From the NCBI GenBank assembly GCA_049366815.1, contig JBMNCO010000184.1:5128-69127 (forward strand): a stretch of 64,000 bases of DNA, read 5' to 3'. Position numbers and translations under genes: made by a program. How positions within the stretch are numbered: position 1 is the stretch's first letter; the number at the start of each line of letters is the position of its first letter. This DNA is from CAYNYM01 sp049366815 (lineage in GTDB: Bacteria > Desulfobacterota > DSM-4660 > Desulfatiglandales > HGW-15). Positions 44,536-50,496 of this stretch are shown here, one piece after another. The notes below the pieces were generated by a model. It did not search any database and was not told the DNA's origin. It saw only the letters and a list, made by a program, of their open reading frames with translations.

Positions 44536-44642
44536 GCCCATTGCCCTGTCTCTGCATAACTTTGACCGATACCTGATCAAGGACGCCTTTCAGCGCGAAT
44601 CCGGGAACGCTCATTTCCGGATGGGCACGGCTATGAAAGGCT
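44536..44642. repeat. Dispersed repeat B, copy 2 (foldable)
   Basis: The outer stem GCCTTTCA (44585-44592)/TGAAAGGC (44634-44641) is perfect. An inner hairpin ATCCGGGAA (44599-44607)/TTTCCGGAT (44614-44622) has loop CGCTCA. It aligns with copy 1 at 32494-32592 with one short indel; the outer-stem bases differ between copies but remain complementary. Confidence 0.6.
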
Positions 44643-44693
44643 CAACCTCATCCGGTTCCACCGGAATTTAAACCGGACAAAAAATGACTGTTC

Positions 44694-44723
44694 TTGACAG
44701 GCCGTCCAGCGTGTCCCTATAAT
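44694..44723 (+). promoter_or_regulatory. Consensus sigma-70 promoter upstream of glgC
   Basis: TTGACA (44694-44699) and TATAAT (44718-44723) are both perfect consensus hexamers, 18 nt apart. The site lies 177 nt upstream of the glgC start and points at it. Such a full consensus suggests strong constitutive transcription unless repressed. Confidence 0.65.
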
Positions 44724-44899
44724 CATGATATTAACATGTCTTGATGGGGGAAATCAGTGCGCCCGCCAACCGGGGCCGAAGGATCAAGCGTCCTTCGGCC
44801 GAAGAGAGACCATCTCAATCTCAGAAAACAGACCCCTTCCCTCCAGCCGGACAAGATCAGGGCTTATTCTTTAAGACCCCGGAAGTAAGGTGAAAAGAA

Positions 44900-46177
44900 A
44901 TGAAAGACATCCTTGCCTTTGTAATGGCCGGCGGAAGGGGGGAGAGACTCTTGCCCCTCACCCAGGACCGAAGCAAACCCGCTGTCCCCTTTGGGGGTAT
45001 CTATCGGCTCATTGATTTCACTCTCAGCAACTGCGTCAATTCTCAGATTTACAAGATCATTGTTTTGCCCCAATACAAATCCTTTTCCCTTAATGAGCAT
45101 CTCGAGGCAGGTTGGAACATCTTCAGTCTGAAGATTGGGCATTTTCTCAAAAAGGTGCCTCCCCAACAGCGGATCGGCCTGGACTGGTACCGCGGTACGG
45201 CTGATTCGATACGCCAGAACCTGTTTCTGATTGAACGCTACCGACCAAAGCAGATCCTGATCCTTTCAGGGGATCATATCTACAAGATGGACTACAGCCT
45301 TTTTATCAGATATCACAGAGAAAAAGAGGCCGATGTAACGATTTCTCTCCTGGAGGTCGACAAATCTCTGGCAAGCGATTTCGGCGTAGCCGAGGTGCAT
45401 GACGACATGCGGATCTCCGGTTGGCGGGAGAAACCGAAAGAGGACGTCAAGACCATCCCGGGCGATCCGGATCATATTCTTGCCTCCATGGGGATCTACC
45501 TCTTTGAGACCGATGTACTCATGGAGATGCTCAGGTCTACCGAGGAAGATGATTTCGGCCATGATATCATTCCCAAGATGCTCCTCAGCCACCGGATCTA
45601 TGCCTATCCTTACCGCCAGTTCAACTGTATTGAAGATTATATCACCGTGACAACGGAAAACGGGGAACGTGATTTTCAGTGGGTCTCGCCCACCCGGGAT
45701 TCTTCCTATTGGCGGGATGTGGGCACACTGGATGCTTACTGGAATGCCAATATGGATCTGACAGGCGTGGACCCTTATTTCAATTTGTACGGCACCCGCT
45801 GGCCCATCCACACGAGTCAGATCCAGGCCCCTCCGGCAAAATTCGTATTTGCCACTGAGCGCACCGAAGATTTCCGGGTCGGTAAGGCGTTGGATTCACT
45901 GGTCGCCCCGGGCTGCATCGTGAGCGGCGTTGTGCGTGACTCAGTGCTTTCCTATAACGTCGTCGTGAGAAGTTGGGCCCTTGTTGAGGAATCCGTGATT
46001 TCCGACGGTGTGGTCATCGGCCGAAACTGCAGAATAAAGAAGGCCATCATTGACAAGGGGAATGTCATCCCGCCCGAGACCCAGATCGGGATCAACCCTG
46101 AAGAGGACCGAAAACGCTTTACAGTGACGCCCCGGGGCATCGTTGTGGTGCCAAAGGGATTCTTTCGGCGCGGCTGA
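44900..46177 (+). CDS. glgC: Glucose-1-phosphate adenylyltransferase (ADP-glucose pyrophosphorylase)
   Basis: This 425-residue enzyme makes ADP-glucose from glucose-1-phosphate and ATP, the committed step of glycogen synthesis. The N-terminal nucleotidyltransferase domain has FVMAGGRGERLLPLTQDRSKPAVPFGGIYRLIDF, then SGDHIYKMDY and SSYWRDVGTLDAYWNANMDL. The C-terminal left-handed beta-helix repeats (SGVVRDSVLSYNVVVR, VIGRNCRIKKAIIDKG) are typical of GlgC. AAGGTG precedes the ATG. A consensus promoter lies upstream. It is convergent with waaA. Confidence 0.96.
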   Translation: MKDILAFVMAGGRGERLLPLTQDRSKPAVPFGGIYRLIDFTLSNCVNSQIYKIIVLPQYKSFSLNEHLEAGWNIFSLKIGHFLKKVPPQQRIGLDWYRGTADSIRQNLFLIERYRPKQILILSGDHIYKMDYSLFIRYHREKEADVTISLLEVDKSLASDFGVAEVHDDMRISGWREKPKEDVKTIPGDPDHILASMGIYLFETDVLMEMLRSTEEDDFGHDIIPKMLLSHRIYAYPYRQFNCIEDYITVTTENGERDFQWVSPTRDSSYWRDVGTLDAYWNANMDLTGVDPYFNLYGTRWPIHTSQIQAPPAKFVFATERTEDFRVGKALDSLVAPGCIVSGVVRDSVLSYNVVVRSWALVEESVISDGVVIGRNCRIKKAIIDKGNVIPPETQIGINPEEDRKRFTVTPRGIVVVPKGFFRRG

Positions 46178-46192
46178 CCCGCAGAGGCGCCG
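46166..46192. terminator. GC-rich hairpin between convergent glgC and waaA
   Basis: CGGCGC (46166-46171) can pair with GCGCCG (46187-46192) across 15 nt at the junction of two convergent genes whose stops are only about 15 nt apart. There is no U-tract, so any terminator role is weakly supported. Confidence 0.25.
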
Positions 46193-47485
46193 TCAAATGA
46201 GGTCCGCAATGACCCTGGCGTGTTTTATCGCCGCCTTTTGATTCTGTATGACAGCATTTCTTGCCCGTGCACCACGGGCCTCCAGCTCCTCAGGATGGTT
46301 CAAAAACCAGACGGCCCTCTCGGCAAAGTCCTCCGTTGAGGACACCCGGATGCCACCCCCGACTCTTGCGAGAAGGGCCTCGGCATCAGGGAAATTTTCC
46401 ATAAAGGGCCCGTAAAAGGCCGCTTTTCCCCAGGCTGCCGGCTCAAGGGGATTCTGCCCCCCCAGGGGGACAAGGCTGCCCCCGCAAAAGACGATCGTCC
46501 CGACACTGTACAGACTGAAGAGTTCCCCGAAGGTGTTCATGATCACCACAGGGGCCCTGCGCTCAACCCGCCGTTCTATCATATGGCTCCGAAGTTGATA
46601 GGCATAGCCCCGACTCTTGAGAAGTGATGCTATAGCAGGGGTACGGTCGATATGTCGGGGGGCAATAAACAAGAGGGTGTCCGGGAAATGTCGCAAAATT
46701 TTGTCGTAGGCATCCAGGACCATGGACTCCTCGTCCCGCCGTGTACTGCCTGCCACAAGCACCCTGCTGCGTGGGGTGAGGTCCAACTCGGCGCGCATCT
46801 CCTCCACAAAGGCCGGATCCGCCTGACCGGCCAGGAGGTCATATTTCGCATTCCCATTGACCATGACTTTAGCCGGATCCGCCCCCATACGCCTTATGCG
46901 TCGGGCATCCTCTTCGCCTATCATACTCAGGGCGTCCACATTTTTCAAAACCCTTTTCCAAAAGGCCCGGAACTTTATGTAGGTTCCCGCTGACCTGCGG
47001 GATATGCGCCCGTTCAACAGGGCGACCCTGGCACCCATCCTGTGGGCCTCATGAATCCATGCCGGCCAGATCTCAGTTTCCAGAAATACCATGACATCGG
47101 GACGAATCCTGTAAAGGGCTTTGCGAACGCAAAAGACGGCATCAAAGGGGGCATAGACCACAGGGACCCCTTGAAAGGTCTCCCTGGCAAGCCCCACACC
47201 GTGATCCGTTGTGGATGAAACGATGAATGAGGCGTCCGGGGCAAGGGTGCGGATGGCTTTATAAACGGCATGAGCAACCCTGATCTCCCCCAGAGATACG
47301 GCGTGCATCCATATGCGGGGTGAACCTTCAAGTCTCGGAGTGATGCCAGGGGGGATCAAGCCCAGCCGTTCCTGGAGTCCTTTCCTGTAGCGTCCGCTCA
47401 GTCGGGTGTAGAGCCAGAAGGATGGGAATGTCGCCGCAAATAGACCGGAGCCGAGGGCCTTATATACAGTGAGGGAAAAATCCAT
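46193..47485 (-). CDS. waaA: 3-deoxy-D-manno-octulosonic acid (Kdo) transferase
   Basis: This 430-residue GT30 enzyme adds Kdo to lipid A at the inner membrane. A short hydrophobic N-terminus (LFAATFPSFWLYTRL) precedes the GT-B fold: WMHAVSLGEIRVAHAVYKAI, SSTTDHGVG, VMVFLETEIWPAWI, LVAGSTRRDEESMV and the nucleotide-binding FCGGSLVPLGGQNPLEPAAWG. The ATG at 47485 was preferred over 47518 because it starts at MDFSLTVYKALG, closer to the usual N-terminus; both ribosome-binding sites are weak. Kdo precursor genes (kdsA, kdsC) lie in the 54.6-56 kb cluster. Confidence 0.92.
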   Translation of the reverse strand: MDFSLTVYKALGSGLFAATFPSFWLYTRLSGRYRKGLQERLGLIPPGITPRLEGSPRIWMHAVSLGEIRVAHAVYKAIRTLAPDASFIVSSTTDHGVGLARETFQGVPVVYAPFDAVFCVRKALYRIRPDVMVFLETEIWPAWIHEAHRMGARVALLNGRISRRSAGTYIKFRAFWKRVLKNVDALSMIGEEDARRIRRMGADPAKVMVNGNAKYDLLAGQADPAFVEEMRAELDLTPRSRVLVAGSTRRDEESMVLDAYDKILRHFPDTLLFIAPRHIDRTPAIASLLKSRGYAYQLRSHMIERRVERRAPVVIMNTFGELFSLYSVGTIVFCGGSLVPLGGQNPLEPAAWGKAAFYGPFMENFPDAEALLARVGGGIRVSSTEDFAERAVWFLNHPEELEARGARARNAVIQNQKAAIKHARVIADLI

Positions 47486-47881
47486 GATTTCATCTCTGCC
47501 GTTGTTTCCTGTGGTCATGATTTCTACTCTCTGAAAAGTCCTGTGTCAAAAGAAAAACCCCGTTCGCCTTCCTTTCCTGCAGAGAAGTAGAATCCACAGC
47601 AGTTCAGTCGCTTGAAAAAGCGCAGCACTTTGGACCATGGAAGAGACTCACGGATTTGTAACACTTTAGCCCTTTGAAAAATTCGAAAGGAAATCATGAT
47701 TTCCACACAGTTATTGGAAAGGGCTAAATTCATACACCGATTTTTGTCTTTGAAAAGCAGGTCGCTGTCAAAATCCATGATCTCGCCTTGACCCTAAAAT
47801 CGAACTTGAAAAAACATGCATTTGATTATAGTTTGCATCTCATTGAGAAACCAATAGAGACGGAGTTCGGAGGAGAAAAAA
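47486..47881. other. Divergent intergenic region with a 64-bp dyad
   Basis: This 396-bp region between divergent waaA and the purH-like gene carries a symmetric structure (47666-47729, listed separately). TTGAAA and TTATAG-like elements around 47806-47828 may form the purH-like promoter. A minus-strand 84-codon frame (47524-47778) crosses the dyad and shows no recognisable protein; it is not called. Confidence 0.45.
47666..47729. repeat. 64-bp dyad with nested palindrome
   Basis: Outer arms TTTAGCCCTTT (47666-47676) and AAAGGGCTAAA (47719-47729) are perfect inverted repeats. A 16-bp perfect palindrome GGAAATCATGATTTCC sits at 47690-47705. Outer arms and inner palindrome share the same centre (47697.5), while the 13-bp segments between are not complementary. 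It may bind a dimeric regulator at two sites or fold as a hairpin. Confidence 0.6.
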
Positions 47882-48478
47882 ATGAAAAAGATTGAGAGGG
47901 CGATCATTAGTGTGACCGACAAGAGCGGTGTGGTTGAATTCGCCCGGTCACTTGAAAAATTCGACGTTGAAATTCTATCCACAGGCGGCACGGCCAAAGC
48001 CATGCGGGACGGCGGTGTTCAGGTGACCGATATATCCGATTATACTGGTTTTCCTGAAATGCTGGACGGACGCGTGAAGACCCTTCACCCAAAGGTCCAC
48101 GGGGGTCTCCTTGGCTTGAGAGACAATCCCGAACATGTGAAGACCATGAAGGAGCATGGAATAAAAAACATAGATCTCATTGTCGTCAATCTCTATCAAT
48201 TCGAAAAGACGGTTGCAAAGGAAGGTGTGACCCTGGAGGAGGCCGTTGAAAACATCGATATCGGGGGCCCGACCATGCTTCGATCTTCGGCAAAAAATTA
48301 CAGAGATGTGACGGTCATTGTCGATCCGGCGGATTACGACCCTGTACTGCGGGAGATGGAATCATCCGACGGCTGCACTTCCCTTGAAACGAGATTCCGT
48401 CTGGCCAAAAAGGTATTCAAGCTCACCCATGAATACGACGGGGCCATAAGCCGCTACCTGGAATCCGTCACCCTTTAG
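47882..48478 (+). CDS. Stand-alone IMP cyclohydrolase (PurH N-terminal domain only)
   Basis: This 198-residue protein is only the IMP cyclohydrolase half of PurH, which closes FAICAR to IMP in the last step of purine synthesis. It has the MGS-like fold with VTDKSGVVEFARSLEKFDVEI, STGGT (33-37), LDGRVKTLHPKVHGGLL and ENIDIGGPTMLRSSAKNYRDV. The ~300-residue AICAR-transformylase domain normally fused at the C-terminus is absent, and the frame closes cleanly at SVTL. GGAGGAG precedes the ATG. Either the transformylase is encoded elsewhere or the organism uses a different enzyme. Confidence 0.92.
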   Translation: MKKIERAIISVTDKSGVVEFARSLEKFDVEILSTGGTAKAMRDGGVQVTDISDYTGFPEMLDGRVKTLHPKVHGGLLGLRDNPEHVKTMKEHGIKNIDLIVVNLYQFEKTVAKEGVTLEEAVENIDIGGPTMLRSSAKNYRDVTVIVDPADYDPVLREMESSDGCTSLETRFRLAKKVFKLTHEYDGAISRYLESVTL

Positions 48479-48929
48479 AGGGCATCAGATCAGGCCGTCG
48501 GCGACAGAAAAAGGCATCGTTCTATTGAGGTTCCCTCTCATGCAGCGTAAAGCAGGGGCCGGGATTTTCTCGGAGCGGGCGTATTTCGGCCCTGAACCAG
48601 GATGGATGAAGGGCCGAAATCCCGCAGCGACCGGAGCCATGGACGGCGGAGGGAGCGCAGCGAAGGGAACATCCCGGCCCATGCCTGGAGCGTAAAATCC
48701 TAACGGGACACTGCTGATTTCGGACAAGAATAGGGCAAACGATGAGGGAACCAAGAGGCCTCACCCGCCATGTCGAGCGTGTTGAGGTCTCTTTTTCTTT
48801 TCAGTGCAGGGCGCGTTCTTATGAACCGGCCTGCCCTTTTTCTCGCAGAAAACGGCCTGAAAGGTCCTGCAGCTTCCAGAGCCGTCAAGGGCATCGTCCT
48901 TCGGCCAGCGTGCGTAAGCACAGTTCAGA
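48479..48929. other. Convergent intergenic region with dispersed repeat A
   Basis: This 451-bp region between convergent genes contains repeat A copy 2 (48544-48702). Frames of 60-90 codons here (48485-48754, 48522-48764, 48700-48921, 48742-48972) are repeat-derived or shadows and are not called. No terminator with a U-tract was found. Confidence 0.5.
48544..48702. repeat. Dispersed repeat A, copy 2 (foldable, ~155 bp)
   Basis: GGGCCGGGAT (48556-48565) pairs perfectly with ATCCCGGCCC (48671-48680). Inside, GCGGG-cgt-ATTTCGGCCCT (from about 48574) pairs with AGGGCCGAAATCCCGC. The copy is bounded by AGCGTAAA at 48544-48551 and 48689-48696. It is homologous to 41332-41490. Confidence 0.75.
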
Positions 48930-49400
48930 TCACAGAATTCCATCCCAGTCAATACTCTTGAACGTATTATGAAGAAAGTGGTCGTCCTCAACCCTGTTAA
49001 AATGGAGACGGGTGAAACACCTCCGGGCTACGTGCTCCACTTCCTCGATTGGGATCACCTCGTCCTGGGTGCCGTGAAAGACCCATGTGGGGACAGAAAT
49101 GGGGGTTTCCTGATAACCCGTGAATTCGATGAAATTGATGGCGGGTGCCAGGAGTATGAGCCTATCGACCCGGGATGCATTTTCCATGGAAAAGATGGCA
49201 CCCATAAGCCCCCCGAAGCTGGAACCCACAATGCCGATATTCGTTTTCCCGGCCAGAATTTTGTGGAGGTCTTCCATCCTTTGCTGAAGGCTGCCCCGGA
49301 AATTGGGGGTCGACATATCCGGATATCGCTCCCTGAAGAACACAGCCTTGGTGCCCTGATTGCTGCTTTCAAGCCCGTGGAGGAAAATTTTGAAGGCCAT
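48930..49400 (-). CDS. Small alpha/beta hydrolase (YqiA/UPF0227-like)
   Basis: This 156-residue protein has a compact alpha/beta-hydrolase fold: FKIFLHGLESSNQGTKAVFF (oxyanion region), the nucleophile elbow GIVGSSFGGLMGAIFS, VPTWVFHGTQDEVIPIEEVE (Asp), and DDHFLHN (His). Relatives such as YqiA are esterases; the natural substrate is unknown. The ATG lies 14 nt downstream of the FKBP-like gene's stop, so it ends a greA-FKBP-hydrolase operon. Confidence 0.85.
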   Translation of the reverse strand: MAFKIFLHGLESSNQGTKAVFFRERYPDMSTPNFRGSLQQRMEDLHKILAGKTNIGIVGSSFGGLMGAIFSMENASRVDRLILLAPAINFIEFTGYQETPISVPTWVFHGTQDEVIPIEEVEHVARRCFTRLHFNRVEDDHFLHNTFKSIDWDGIL

Positions 49401-49413
49401 AAGAGGTATCGTC

Positions 49414-49743
49414 CTATCCGCAACCGATGTTTTTTTTCATTATTTTCATCTGTCTATAATATTGTCCCTGCTTGAGCCTTTGTCTTATAAGCCCCTTTTT
49501 GGGGATCTCTCTGGCAAGAGCGGGATCATGTATGCCATAGATTTCCGAAGGCGGGATTTCAACCCTGAGGGCATCTCCTGGACCCCGTCCCGCCAAAGCC
49601 TTTTCGAGGGCGGGAACCTGACAATCCACCCCAAAAATGAAAGTCAGTGCAGCCTCCGGATGATCCTTCACAGACCCGTCTTCCATCCGAGTTTGCATGG
49701 CATAGCTGATGGTCACGGCCTTATCGGACTGGATTGTGCCCAC
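49414..49743 (-). CDS. SlyD-like FKBP peptidyl-prolyl isomerase, apparently 3'-truncated
   Basis: This 109-residue FKBP-type protein starts with GTG after GGAGAATCCC and reads GTIQSDKAVTISYAMQTRMEDGSV. It continues with FIFGVDCQVPALEKALAGRGPGDALRVEIPPSEIYGIHDPALAREIP, the SlyD FKBP half plus the entry to the insert-in-flap domain. Typical SlyD proteins run to about 140-200 residues. Here the frame stops after RQRLKQGQYYRQMKIMKKNIGCG in a run of eight A, leaving the second FKBP segment missing. A frameshift at that A-run is possible but I could not read a restored domain beyond it. Confidence 0.7.
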   Translation of the reverse strand: MGTIQSDKAVTISYAMQTRMEDGSVKDHPEAALTFIFGVDCQVPALEKALAGRGPGDALRVEIPPSEIYGIHDPALAREIPKKGLIRQRLKQGQYYRQMKIMKKNIGCG

Positions 49744-49753
49744 AGGGATTCTC

Positions 49754-50221
49754 CTAAGAGATCTCAATAATTTCGAATTCTTGCAGTCCACCGGGCGTCT
49801 TGACGCTGATTTCCTCCCCTTCCCTTCTGCCCACAAGTGCCTGACCGAGTGGAGAGGTCACCGAGATTCGGCCTTTTTCCGGTGCCGACTCGTAGGGACC
49901 CAGGAGTTGATAGGAGACCTCTTCTTCGGTCCGCAGATCGTAGAGAAGAACGGTCTTACCGAATACCACCCTGTCGGCGGGGCCCGGTTCCACCTCTATG
50001 AGCTCACAATTGCCGATAGCCGTTCGCAGTTCGTTGATCCGACCCTCAATGAAGGACTGACGCTCTTTGGCGGCATGATATTCGGCATTTTCGCTCAGAT
50101 CACCATGTCCCCGAGCCTCCTCTATGGCCCTGATGTTCGCGGGCCTCTCCACCCTTTCGAGGCGAACCAGTTCCTCTCTAATCTTTTCGAGACCCTGTTT
50201 TGTAATTGGCACTCTATCCAT
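49754..50221 (-). CDS. greA: Transcription elongation factor GreA
   Basis: This 155-residue factor rescues backtracked RNA polymerase by stimulating transcript cleavage. The N-terminal coiled coil (ITKQGLEKIREELVRLERVERPANIRAIEEARGHGDLSENAEYHAAKERQ) carries the Asp/Glu pair at its tip (GDLSENAEYHAAKE); the C-terminal FKBP-like domain has ISVTSPLGQALVGRREGEEISV. GGAGAGAT before the ATG at 50221 was chosen over the frame from 50296. It starts the greA-FKBP-hydrolase unit; the FKBP gene begins 10 nt past its stop. Confidence 0.96.
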   Translation of the reverse strand: MDRVPITKQGLEKIREELVRLERVERPANIRAIEEARGHGDLSENAEYHAAKERQSFIEGRINELRTAIGNCELIEVEPGPADRVVFGKTVLLYDLRTEEEVSYQLLGPYESAPEKGRISVTSPLGQALVGRREGEEISVKTPGGLQEFEIIEIS

Positions 50222-50496
50222 AAAATTATCTCTCCATCGACGGCATTCCGTTTCCCTGAAAGGTTGCTGAATTTGACACATCGATTTCGGGATCACGGAA
50301 AGACTCAGCTATTAGCACTTTTGTCTGCAACTTTCTACTTCAAAAATAAGCGCTTTTACCCTTTCACGGCACCCCGGGCCGAGCGAACCTGGAGCTTTCG
50401 CCGCCGGTCCAGGGAGCGGGCTGTCACGCCCCGGCGGGACCTTCATGGACGCCGGACTGCTCCCCCCCAAAAGGCCCGTTCCCGCAGGGAAAGGCC

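Larger units (their letters stand above)
44299..44899. other. Divergent intergenic region with dispersed repeat B and a glgC promoter
   Basis: This 601-bp region between the permease and glgC holds one copy of repeat B (44536-44642) and a consensus sigma-70 promoter (44694-44723). A minus-strand 65-codon frame (44417-44614) crosses the repeat and lacks coding signs. No gene is called. Confidence 0.55.

Noticed and set aside
47524..47778. 84-codon minus-strand frame upstream of waaA
   Set aside because: It crosses the dyad structure, has no ribosome-binding site and no recognisable sequence.
48485..48754. Short minus-strand 'hypothetical protein' frames in the intergenic region
   Set aside because: They arise from repeat A; the same peptide-like sequence appears at 41255-41509 because the repeat is there as well.
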